Shown one piece after another: positions 17,210 to 23,779 of a stretch of DNA of 64,000 nt. Position 1 is the stretch's first letter. Every line of letters starts with the position of its first letter. Source of the stretch: an uncultured Tenacibaculum sp. (GTDB lineage: Bacteria; Bacteroidota; Bacteroidia; Flavobacteriales; Flavobacteriaceae). The position numbers were made by a program, and so were the translations under genes. The stretch is taken from NCBI RefSeq assembly GCF_947495995.1, contig NZ_CANMAX010000002.1:186001-250000 (forward strand), in the 5' to 3' direction. A model generated the notes under the pieces. That model worked only from the letters and a program-made list of their open reading frames with translations, was not told where the DNA came from and did no database searches.

Positions 17210-18389
17210 GACTATTGGTATTTTGATAGATTTTAGTTTGATTTCCGTAAATATTAATGAAACCTTTAGCGTCTTCTGCAGTCCAAGCGTTATTCATTTC
17301 ACCATAACTACCAAATTTCGATTGTAACAAATCGTTATCCGAAGAAATTCCGTTTAAAGTAAAATGGTAAGGCTTTAGAGTTATAAATACATCTCCCGTT
17401 ACTTGTTGTTGACTGCTACTTAACATAGCTTCTAAATCTCTCATCACAGGATCGAGATATAATCCTTCATGTAAGTGATTTCCGTACCAGTTAGCTACAT
17501 AATCTTTATGCTGTAATTGCCATTTGGTTAATGTATGTTTTTCTAATAAGTGATGTGCTTTAATAATTAACAAAGCAGCAGCAGCTTCAAAACCAACTCT
17601 TCCTTTAATACCTAGAATGGTGTCACCAACATGAATATCTCTACCAATAGCGTATTTAGAAGCGATATTATTTAGTTTTTCAATGATAACTCCAGAAGCA
17701 TCTTTTTCGTCGTTAATTGCTATAGGTTCTCCTTTTACAAAGGAAATTTTAATGTCTGTAGCTTTTGTTTCTTGTAGTTGAGAAGGATATGCTTCTTCTG
17801 GTAAGGCTAGGTGAGAGGTTAATGTTTCATCACCACCAACACTAGTTCCCCATAAACCTTTGTTTACAGAGTATTTAGCTTTACTCCAAGATAAATCTAC
17901 ACCGTGACTTTGTAGATAAGCAATTTCTTCTTGTCTGCTTAACTTTTTATCTCTAATTGGAGTAATAATTTTAATATTAGGAGCCAATGTGTTAAAGATT
18001 AAATCGAAACGAACTTGATCATTTCCAGCTCCAGTACTACCGTGTGCAATATATTCTGCTCCAATAGATTTTGCATAATTAATAATCTCTATGGCTTGTA
18101 CAATTCTTTCTGCACTTACTGATAATGGATACGTATTGTTTTTTAATACATTTCCGTAGATTAAGTATTTAATTACTTTTTCGTAGTAATTGTGAACTGC
18201 ATCTATATTTTTATATGTTTTTACACCTAATTGATATGCTTTACTTTCAATATCATGTATTTCTTCTTTGGTAAAGCCACCTGTGTTTACACTAACAGCA
18301 TGAACTTCAAAATTTTCATCCTTTGTTAAGTGTATTGCACAATAAGAAGTGTCTAAACCGCCGCTATATGCTAAAACTAATTTTTTCAT
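17202..18389 (-). CDS. argG: Argininosuccinate synthase
   Basis: This ATP-dependent enzyme joins citrulline and aspartate. LAYSGGLDTSYC near residue 6 is the PP-loop pyrophosphatase motif, and the GSTGAGNDQVRFD segment near 117 is the citrulline/aspartate region (the usual form is GCTGKGNDQVRFE, so the central residues differ, as in the Bacteroidota group). The 395-residue length is normal. The start overlaps the end of the GNAT gene by four bases (ATGA). Confidence 0.93.
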   Translation of the reverse strand: MKKLVLAYSGGLDTSYCAIHLTKDENFEVHAVSVNTGGFTKEEIHDIESKAYQLGVKTYKNIDAVHNYYEKVIKYLIYGNVLKNNTYPLSVSAERIVQAIEIINYAKSIGAEYIAHGSTGAGNDQVRFDLIFNTLAPNIKIITPIRDKKLSRQEEIAYLQSHGVDLSWSKAKYSVNKGLWGTSVGGDETLTSHLALPEEAYPSQLQETKATDIKISFVKGEPIAINDEKDASGVIIEKLNNIASKYAIGRDIHVGDTILGIKGRVGFEAAAALLIIKAHHLLEKHTLTKWQLQHKDYVANWYGNHLHEGLYLDPVMRDLEAMLSSSQQQVTGDVFITLKPYHFTLNGISSDNDLLQSKFGSYGEMNNAWTAEDAKGFINIYGNQTKIYQNTNSHD

Positions 18390-19003
18390 TTTTTCTCTTT
18401 TTTTAAGAATAAATGTTGTTTGATACTTTTCAACCTAGTGAATGTTTTCTCTTTAAATTTCTTAGGTTGATTTTTATTTTCGGTAGCTGGATCATACAAC
18501 ATTCCCGTACATAAACACATTTTTTGTTCTGTTCTCGTCAAAACATCATAATTTACACAGGTTTTACATCCATCCCAAAACGTTTGATCTGTTGTTAATT
18601 CAGAAAATGTAACGGGTTTATAACCTAGGTTACTATTAAGTTTCATAACAGCTAATCCAGTAGTAATACTGAAGATTTTAGCATTGGGAAACTTGGTTCT
18701 TGAATGATCAAAAATCTTTTGTTTGATTTTTTTTGATAAACCTAAACCTCTAAAGTTAGGATGAACGATTAATCCAGAATTGGCAACAAATTTTCCATGT
18801 CCCCAAGATTCTATATAACAAAAACCGGCAAATGTATTTCCATCTAAAGCGATAACTGCGTTACCTTTTTCCATTTTAGAAATAATATATTCTGGTTTTC
18901 TCTTTGCAATACCTGTACCTCTAATTTTAGCTGCATTTTCTATGGTAGTACAAATTTCTTCTGCGTAAATTTTATGTGATATATCGGCAATAATGATTTC
19001 CAT
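18386..19003 (-). CDS. GNAT N-acyltransferase heading the arginine operon, with Cys cluster (ArgA-like)
   Basis: The 205-residue protein has a GNAT fold: motif A is HPNFRGLGLSKKIKQKIF at about 81-98, preceded by the hydrophobic beta-4 strand NSGLIV. The C-terminal part carries four cysteines, C146-x2-C149 and C163-x-C165, which could bind zinc, followed by a Lys-rich tail. It heads the operon, and no argA, argJ or separate N-acylglutamate synthase is otherwise visible, so it is the best candidate for the enzyme that acylates glutamate at the first step. This role is inference from position. Its first gene location directly after the Arg-rich leader also places it under the control of that leader. 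Confidence 0.7.
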   Translation of the reverse strand: MEIIIADISHKIYAEEICTTIENAAKIRGTGIAKRKPEYIISKMEKGNAVIALDGNTFAGFCYIESWGHGKFVANSGLIVHPNFRGLGLSKKIKQKIFDHSRTKFPNAKIFSITTGLAVMKLNSNLGYKPVTFSELTTDQTFWDGCKTCVNYDVLTRTEQKMCLCTGMLYDPATENKNQPKKFKEKTFTRLKSIKQHLFLKKEKK

Positions 19004-19081
19004 TACCTTGATTTTAAATTGTTTGTTCTAAATTTTTTTTGAAGAAGAACCGGACTCACCTAAGTTCTATTAGTCATATAA

Positions 19082-19093
19082 GCCCTTACGGGC
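19082..19093 (-). terminator. Short GC hairpin at the end of the arginine leader
   Basis: On the minus strand the RNA reads GCCC-GUAA-GGGC followed by UUAUAU, a four-pair GC stem with a GUAA tetraloop and a short U-rich tail. Its position about 80 bases before the first structural gene fits a regulatory stop. It is short for an intrinsic terminator, so the function is uncertain. Confidence 0.35.
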
Positions 19094-19178
19094 GCGGGAA
19101 AAAGCGTCGTACAGAAATCCTATTATCAGTTGTGATAATTATGATTGGTAACGATAAAAAAGTATTGTAAGATTGCAT
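19086..19178 (-). CDS. Putative second leader peptide (30 aa) with Arg codons
   Basis: Read on the minus strand, an ATG at 19178 opens a 30-codon frame with a run of four isoleucines and ends with IS-V-R-R-F-F-P-R-P and TAA at 19086-19088. It contains four Arg codons (AGG, CGA, CGC, CGC), three of them in the last seven codons. Its GC-rich end overlaps the short hairpin GCCC-GTAA-GGGC (19082-19093), so the stop codon lies in the loop. The IS-x-R-R section resembles the ISLRR of the first leader. It could be the terminal peptide of the attenuator or a chance ORF; I see no start signal. Confidence 0.4.
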   Translation of the reverse strand: MQSYNTFLSLPIIIITTDNRISVRRFFPRP

Positions 19179-19232
19179 GATGATGTTAATAAGATAAAAT
19201 TCAAATTTCTATTTATTCTTAGGTAAGAATGA

Positions 19233-19298
19233 ACTAGCGGCGTCGCATGGGGCGTCGTCGGCGTAATGAAATTTGATTTGTCTTATTGCTTGTATGCA
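19233..19298 (-). CDS. Arginine-rich leader peptide of the arg operon (putative attenuator)
   Basis: Read on the minus strand from ATG 19298, this 21-codon frame encodes MHTSNKTNQISLRRRRPMRRR and stops at TAG 19233-19235. Seven of the last nine codons are Arg, all CGC or CGA. It lies about 230 bases upstream of the arginine operon and on the same strand. An Arg-rich leader peptide before an Arg biosynthetic operon is the pattern expected for ribosome-mediated attenuation, as known for his, trp and thr leaders. The ORF is too short for standard gene callers. No strong Shine-Dalgarno site precedes it, which is usual for Bacteroidota. Its function is inferred from composition and position. Confidence 0.7.
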
Positions 19299-19302
19299 TG
19301 CT

Positions 19303-19332
19303 GCTAAAGTATAAAAAAAAATAATACACCAA
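19303..19332 (-). promoter_or_regulatory. Possible promoter of the arg leader
   Basis: On the minus strand TTG (19332-19330) is followed after 19 bases by TACTTTAG (19310-19303), a near match to the Bacteroidota TTG-N19-TAnnTTTG promoter. The last element lies only four bases before the leader ATG at 19298, so transcription from it would start at about the ATG and give an essentially leaderless ORF. The seventh base of the -7 element differs from consensus. Confidence 0.35.
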
Positions 19333-19342
19333 ACTTATTTTA

Positions 19343-19422
19343 CAAAATTTTACAGTTCGTCATCAAAATTTTACAATTCGGTAATAATAAGTTTTAAAAT
19401 ACACAATGTGACAGCATCTTTG
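19343..19422 (+). promoter_or_regulatory. Paired LytTR-type operator and promoter of the DUF2141/LytS operon
   Basis: The 17-mer CAAAATTTTACAGTTCG at 19343-19359 recurs with one mismatch at 19364-19380, a 21-bp period. The cores ACAGTTCGT (19352) and ACAATTCGG (19373) resemble LytTR recognition sites, which are known as 9-10 bp direct repeats separated by 12-13 bp. CATCTTTG (19415-19422), a variant of the TAnnTTTG element, starts exactly 42 bp after the start of the second box. The second LytS operon shows the same geometry at 23695-23765. Autoregulation by the encoded LytTR regulator is therefore likely. Confidence 0.65.
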
Positions 19423-19452
19423 AAGTGTAATTAATCTTTAAAACTAAATACA

Positions 19453-19869
19453 ATGAAATTTTTAAGTACAATTTTAATCTTATTAGCATCGCTTTCAAAT
19501 ATTTCTGCTCAGGAAGGAAATCAAAAAATAACAGTCACCGTAGTTAATGCTACATCAAACGATGGAACAATAAAATTTGCTCTTTCTGATAAAGAAAGCT
19601 TTTTAATAGGAAAGCCAATTCAAGCTAAAGAAGCAAAAATAGAAAATGGTAAATCTGTAATTGTTTTCGAAAATGTACCAGCAGGAGAATATGCAATTAC
19701 TTGTTTTCATGATAAGAATAGTAATGGTAAAATGGACTTTCAGCCGAGTGGTATGCCAATGGAAGATTATGGAGCTTCAAATAATGTAATGAATTTCGGT
19801 CCACCAAGATATGATGATGCAAAGTTTACTATTACCAACAAAGATGTATCTTTAGATATTAAATTCTAA
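19453..19869 (+). CDS. Secreted DUF2141 protein
   Basis: The 138-residue product starts with a signal peptide (KFLSTILILLASLSNISAQ) and continues with a beta-sandwich of the DUF2141 type: ITVTVVNATSNDGTIKFAL, the central VPAGEYAITCFHDKNSNGKMDF and the C-terminal LDIKF. The HDKNSNGKMD segment resembles a calcium-type Asp/Asn loop. Proteins of this family are periplasmic or exported and of unknown function. It heads the LytS kinase operon (52-bp gap) directly behind the LytTR-type repeats, so it is probably an output of the same regulator. Confidence 0.8.
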   Translation: MKFLSTILILLASLSNISAQEGNQKITVTVVNATSNDGTIKFALSDKESFLIGKPIQAKEAKIENGKSVIVFENVPAGEYAITCFHDKNSNGKMDFQPSGMPMEDYGASNNVMNFGPPRYDDAKFTITNKDVSLDIKF

Positions 19870-19921
19870 GTGATTTAAACACACAAGAATATAGAAGCTA
19901 ACATTTATTAACTATTTCATA

Positions 19922-21277
19922 ATGAGGTCAAAAGAAAAATTATTTTCAATTAAATATTTTCAAAAAGAAATAACGCATACGTTAAAATTAACATTTGGTT
20001 TTGGTTTTTTCTTTTGGCTTGTTGGTGGAAATTATACCATTAAATTATTATGGATTTCAATTGGTGTTTCTGCAATGTACTCTTTTGTATTAGCACTTAC
20101 CCAAGGAGTTGTAAATGATTATTTGAGTAGTAAATGGGATTGGATTACCGAAACAAATCAAAGAGTTTGGGCAGGTATTTTATTTACAATCTTGTATACG
20201 GTTCCAGTAATATTGGCAATCAACTATATTCTTTTTGTGAAAATTCAAGGTATGCCACCTGAAGATTTCTTTAAAAAAGGAATGATTTGGACACATTTAT
20301 TTTGGATTCAGTTTTCATTTGGTGTTTCCGCTTTTTTACATGCTCGTGATTTTATGTTTAATTGGAAGAGAGCTGCAAATCAAGAAACTAAACAACAACA
20401 AATAGTTGCTAAAACAGAAACAGCAAAGTTTGAAACATTAAAAAGCCAGATTGATCCTCATTTTTTATTCAATAGCTTAAATGTATTGACTTCCTTAATT
20501 GGTGAAAATCCAAATCAAGCTGAGAAATTCACAACAAAACTATCGAAAGTATATCGATATGTTTTAGAACAGAGAAACAAAGAATTAATACCACTTGAAG
20601 AAGAATTAAAGTTTGCTAAAACGTATATGGAATTATTACAAATGCGTTTTGAAGATGCTTTAGAATTTGAAATTCTAACCAATGTAACTACTAGTGATTT
20701 AAAAATAGTACCATTATCGTTACAATTACTTTTAGAAAATGCTGTAAAACACAATGTAGTTTCAAGTTCTCGACCGTTACAGATTTCAATCTATGAAGAA
20801 AACGGATACTTAAAAATTAAAAACAATATTAATCCTAAAGAAGCCATAGGGAAGAAGAGTACAAAAGTGGGGCTTCAAAATATTGCAGATCGATACGGAC
20901 TTATTTCTAACGAGAGAGTTCATATCGAGAATAATAACAAAACATTTACAGTGAGTTTACCACTGTTATCTAAAACAAAAGACATTATGAAAATATCAGA
21001 TAATTTCGAAAATAATAGCTACATAAAAGCAGTTGAACGTGTTGAAAAAATGAAAGAATTTTATAGGAATTTAGCGTCGTACTTAATTTGTATTCCGTTT
21101 TTCATTTTTATCAATCTAAGATTCTCTCCACAATTTCATTGGTTTTATTTTCCAATTATAGGTTGGGGTATAGGCGTATTATTCCACGGATTAGAAGTGT
21201 ATAATTATAATATGTTCTTAGGTAAAGATTGGGAAGAGCGTAAGATCAGAGAATTAATGGATAAAGATAAATTTTAG
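19922..21277 (+). CDS. LytS-type sensor histidine kinase fused to a C-terminal 2TM domain
   Basis: The 451-residue protein has about four hydrophobic segments in residues 24-140, then a LytS kinase core. QIDPHFLFNSLNVLTSLI (from 176) holds phospho-acceptor His180, LLLENAVKHN near 269 is the ATP-binding N-box (Asn273), and GLQNIADRYGL near 317 the G-box region. Residues 366-447 form an additional 2TM domain, with the pattern ERVEKMKEFY, FSPQFHWF and GKDWEERKI, that recurs as five separate small genes directly downstream. The kinase probably phosphorylates the LytTR regulator at 22940. The fused 2TM domain suggests the kinase interacts with, or evolved together with, the small 2TM proteins. The signal is unknown. 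Confidence 0.88.
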   Translation: MRSKEKLFSIKYFQKEITHTLKLTFGFGFFFWLVGGNYTIKLLWISIGVSAMYSFVLALTQGVVNDYLSSKWDWITETNQRVWAGILFTILYTVPVILAINYILFVKIQGMPPEDFFKKGMIWTHLFWIQFSFGVSAFLHARDFMFNWKRAANQETKQQQIVAKTETAKFETLKSQIDPHFLFNSLNVLTSLIGENPNQAEKFTTKLSKVYRYVLEQRNKELIPLEEELKFAKTYMELLQMRFEDALEFEILTNVTTSDLKIVPLSLQLLLENAVKHNVVSSSRPLQISIYEENGYLKIKNNINPKEAIGKKSTKVGLQNIADRYGLISNERVHIENNNKTFTVSLPLLSKTKDIMKISDNFENNSYIKAVERVEKMKEFYRNLASYLICIPFFIFINLRFSPQFHWFYFPIIGWGIGVLFHGLEVYNYNMFLGKDWEERKIRELMDKDKF

Positions 21278-21282
21278 TAGTT

Positions 21283-21582
21283 ATGGAGTTACTCAAAGAA
21301 GAGGAAATCAGATACATGAGAGCTCTTAAAAAAGTAAAAGAGATCAAAGAGTTTTATAGTCATTTAGTGATTTACATAATTGTTATTCCGATGCTAATTT
21401 TCATCAACTTAAAATTTTCTCCACAATTTCATTGGTTTTGGTTTTCAGTATTTGGTTGGGGAATAGGATTATTTTCTCACGGATTTCAAGTTTTTGATGG
21501 CTTTAAATTAATAATGGGAAAAGATTGGGAAGAACGTAAAATTAACGAATACATAAAAGAATACAATAGAAATGGAAAATAA
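21283..21582 (+). CDS. 2TM-domain membrane protein, copy 1
   Basis: The 99-residue protein is one 2TM domain: an amphipathic start (RYMRALKKVKEIKEFYSHL), a first hydrophobic helix (VIYIIVIPMLIFINL), the FSPQFHWFWFSVFGWGIG second helix and the ending GKDWEERKINEYI. It starts five bases after the LytS stop codon. It closely resembles the C-terminus of that kinase and copy 2. The domain is common next to LytTR systems in Bacteroidota, with unknown biochemical role. Confidence 0.8.
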   Translation: MELLKEEEIRYMRALKKVKEIKEFYSHLVIYIIVIPMLIFINLKFSPQFHWFWFSVFGWGIGLFSHGFQVFDGFKLIMGKDWEERKINEYIKEYNRNGK

Positions 21583-21853
21583 TTATATAGAAGAACAACG
21601 CTATTTAAAAGCAAAGAAAAAAGTAAAAGAAATTAAAGGTTTTTATGTGCATTTAGCATTATACCTATTAAACACTCCAATTATAGTATACACTAATTTA
21701 ACTTTTTCTCCTCAGTTTCATTGGTTTTGGTTTTCTGTCTTAGGTTGGGGAGTTGCTATAGGAATTCACGGCTTTTTAGCTTTTAGTGATAATCTTTTTA
21801 GTAAAGAATGGGAAGAGCGTAAGATTAGAGAAATAATGAATAAAAAGTATTAA
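21572..21853 (+). CDS. 2TM-domain membrane protein, copy 2
   Basis: This 93-residue copy overlaps the end of copy 1 by 11 bases. It has the conserved YLKAKKKVKEIKGFYVHL opening, FSPQFHWFWFSVLGWGVA in the second helix and EWEERKIREIM at the end. It keeps the HWFWF core of copies 1 and the kinase, whereas later copies replace it. Such overlapping tandem genes suggest translation as one coupled set. Confidence 0.8.
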   Translation: MENNYIEEQRYLKAKKKVKEIKGFYVHLALYLLNTPIIVYTNLTFSPQFHWFWFSVLGWGVAIGIHGFLAFSDNLFSKEWEERKIREIMNKKY

Positions 21854-21855
21854 CC

Positions 21856-22200
21856 ATGGAGCAAGATTTTTTAGAAGAGCAGCGCTATTTAAAAGCTAAA
21901 AAGAAAGTAAAAGATATTAAAGGATTTTACGGTCATTTAGTAGCTTATATTCTTGTAAATCTTTTTTTAAGTGCTATTATAATTGTTGGTATAATGAATG
22001 ATAATGGTAATTCTTTTGAAGATGCTATTAGTAACTTCGGTGTATATTCTACTTGGTTGTTTTGGGGAATAGGAGTTTTCTTTCATTGGTTAGGAGTTTT
22101 CGGATTTGGTAACTTGTTATCTAAAGATTGGGAAGACAAGAAAATTAAAGAATTCATGGAAAAGGATAGAAAGAGAAATCAAAAAATGTTAAATCACTAA
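21856..22200 (+). CDS. 2TM-domain membrane protein, copy 3
   Basis: This 114-residue copy starts three bases after the copy 2 stop codon and repeats YLKAKKKVKDIKGFYGHL, then a longer first helix (LVAYILVNLFLSAIIIVGI) and an inserted acidic loop (DNGNSFEDAISNFG), then TWLFWGIGVFFHW and KDWEDKKIKEFM. The FSPQFHWF element of copies 1 and 2 is replaced, so copies 3 and 4 form a second subgroup with the inserted loop. Confidence 0.8.
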   Translation: MEQDFLEEQRYLKAKKKVKDIKGFYGHLVAYILVNLFLSAIIIVGIMNDNGNSFEDAISNFGVYSTWLFWGIGVFFHWLGVFGFGNLLSKDWEDKKIKEFMEKDRKRNQKMLNH

Positions 22201-22204
22201 AACT

Positions 22205-22549
22205 ATGTTTGTAACAAATTATACTGAAGAACAAGAATACATTAAAGCTAAGAAGCGAGTAGAGGAATTGAAGAATTTCTACAGACATTTAGCTGTGTAC
22301 ATCATTATAAATTTTTTCATTTCAGCAATGAAAATTAGAAGAAACTTATTGAATGGAGAATCTTTTGAAGAAGCTTTTTTCGACTTTGGAACGTTCGCTG
22401 TATGGATTTTTTGGGGAATAGGAATCGTTTTTCAAGCATTACGATTATTCGGACCAAACTTTTTATTCGGAAGAGATTGGGAAAGAAGAAAAATAGAAGA
22501 GTTAATGCGTGAGGAAGAAGACAAAAAAAGAAAAATGCTAAGAAATTAA
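22205..22549 (+). CDS. 2TM-domain membrane protein, copy 4
   Basis: The 114-residue copy 4 is closest to copy 3 in length and in its inserted loop (NGESFEEAFFDFG), followed by WIFWGIGIVFQAL and the end GRDWERRKIEELM. It starts four bases after copy 3. The first helix (IYIIINFFISAMKI) is shorter and it has a charged C-terminal tail (EEEDKKRKM). The function is unknown, as for the other copies. Confidence 0.8.
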   Translation: MFVTNYTEEQEYIKAKKRVEELKNFYRHLAVYIIINFFISAMKIRRNLLNGESFEEAFFDFGTFAVWIFWGIGIVFQALRLFGPNFLFGRDWERRKIEELMREEEDKKRKMLRN

Positions 22550-22568
22550 TTTAAAACAGAAAAAAGTC

Positions 22569-22925
22569 ATGGTATTAGATGTAAAGAAGAATAAATATTT
22601 ACTAGCTAAGAAAGAAGCAGCGAAAATAAAATCGTTTTACGATCACTTAACAGTTTATCTGGTTTTTAATATAATTTTTGCCTTATCATCTAATGTGTCA
22701 GAAATAAACTTTCATATATTCGGTGGCTTTAAAATTAGTAACCTTTGGTATAATTTTGAAAACTTTAAAGTGTATCCTTTGTGGGCTGTTTGGGGAATTA
22801 TTGTGATTTTTCAAGCCATAGATGTTTACGCAATATCTATACTTTTAGGAAAGAATTGGGAAAAGCGAAAAATTAAAGAGCTAATAGAAAAAGATAAAAA
22901 ACAAGCAAATAAATATATAGACTAA
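22569..22925 (+). CDS. 2TM-domain membrane protein, copy 5
   Basis: At 118 residues this is the most diverged copy. It keeps the KYLLAKKEAAKIKSFYDHL opening, has a longer middle section (SNVSEINFHIFGGFKISNL), then PLWAVWGIIVIFQAI and KNWEKRKIKELI. It is 19 bases after copy 4 and 14 bases before the response regulator gene, so it belongs to the same transcript. Sequence drift towards the 3' end of the array suggests an amplification that is not recent. Confidence 0.78.
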   Translation: MVLDVKKNKYLLAKKEAAKIKSFYDHLTVYLVFNIIFALSSNVSEINFHIFGGFKISNLWYNFENFKVYPLWAVWGIIVIFQAIDVYAISILLGKNWEKRKIKELIEKDKKQANKYID

Positions 22926-22939
22926 TTGGTATTAATAAT

Positions 22940-23695
22940 ATGAATGTTTTAATAATTGAAGATGAAAAACCAGCAGCAAGACGTTTAAATAGAATGTTAG
23001 CTGAATTGAATATAGAAGTAAATACAATGTTACATTCTGTAGAAGAAGCGTTAAATTGGTTTCAAACGAATGAACATCCTGATTTAATTTTCTTGGACAT
23101 TCAACTTTCAGATGGTTTATCGTTTGAAATTTTTGAAGAAATACCAGTAAAATCTGCAATTATTTTTACTACAGCTTATGATGAATATGCACTTAAAGCT
23201 TTTAAGTTAAACTCTATTGATTATCTATTAAAACCAATAGACGATGATGAATTGAAAGTTGCTGTAGATAAATACAAAGAGCAACAACCAAAAAGCAATA
23301 ATATTCAGGTAGATATTAACGAAATCAGAAAACTGTTAATTAATCCGATAGATAGAAAATATAAGAAACGTTTTACAATAAAAATCGGTCAGCATATAAA
23401 GATTATTCACACAGATAATATCGAGTGTTTGTATTCAGAAAATAAAGCTACTTATATACACACGAACGAGAACAGAAATTACTTAATAGATCATTCATTA
23501 GAGCATTGGTACGATCATTTAGATCCAGAACAGTTTTTTAGAGTAAATAGAACGTTTATCGTTCATATTAATGCCATAAAAGACATCATATCGTATACAA
23601 ATTCACGATTAAAATTAGTATTACATTCTTTTACAGATCAAGAAATTATTGTGAGTAGAGAGCGTGTAAAAGATTTTAAAAACTGGATTGATTAA
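22940..23695 (+). CDS. LytTR-family response regulator, copy 1
   Basis: The 251-residue regulator pairs with the LytS kinase at 19922. The receiver domain (1-115) has the acidic pair (E7, D8, E9) in IIEDEKPAARR, phospho-acceptor Asp53 in LIFLDIQLSDG, and the KP of YLLKPIDDDEL. The C-terminal LytTR DNA-binding domain (about 145-250) contains FTIKIGQHIKIIHTDNIECLYS and FFRVNRTFIVHINAI. The stop codon overlaps the first LytTR-type box of the following operon. Likely targets include the paired boxes at 19352 and 23695. Confidence 0.9.
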   Translation: MNVLIIEDEKPAARRLNRMLAELNIEVNTMLHSVEEALNWFQTNEHPDLIFLDIQLSDGLSFEIFEEIPVKSAIIFTTAYDEYALKAFKLNSIDYLLKPIDDDELKVAVDKYKEQQPKSNNIQVDINEIRKLLINPIDRKYKKRFTIKIGQHIKIIHTDNIECLYSENKATYIHTNENRNYLIDHSLEHWYDHLDPEQFFRVNRTFIVHINAIKDIISYTNSRLKLVLHSFTDQEIIVSRERVKDFKNWID

Positions 23696-23765
23696 CTGTT
23701 TGCTATTTATTTTTTACAGTTCACTTACTTTTGTTTTTTTATAAGAAGATGATAATACATCTTTG
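23695..23765 (+). promoter_or_regulatory. Paired LytTR-type operator of the second LytS operon
   Basis: ACTGTTTGC (23695) and ACAGTTCAC (23716) lie 21 bp apart, and CATCTTTG (23758-23765) starts 42 bp after the start of the second box. This is the same spacing as at 19352/19373/19415. The first box overlaps the stop codon of the preceding regulator. The conserved 42-bp and 21-bp distances, rather than the sequences alone, support a common operator design. Confidence 0.6.
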
Positions 23766-23779
23766 AAGAAAAAATAAAT

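Larger units (their letters stand above)
19004..19342 (-). promoter_or_regulatory. Arginine operon leader region
   Basis: This gap before the arginine operon contains, in transcription order (minus strand), a possible promoter, the Arg-rich 21-codon leader ORF, two AT-rich stems (AUUCUU/AAGAAU near 19215-19230 and AUUAUC/GAUAAU near 19122-19139), the second leader ORF, the GCCC/GGGC hairpin, and AGAAC/GUUCU segments near 19026-19069 that can pair in two mutually exclusive ways. The two GC-rich islands contrast with about 25-30% GC around them. I found no long U-tailed terminator, so the mechanism (transcription or translation) cannot be decided. Confidence 0.55.
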
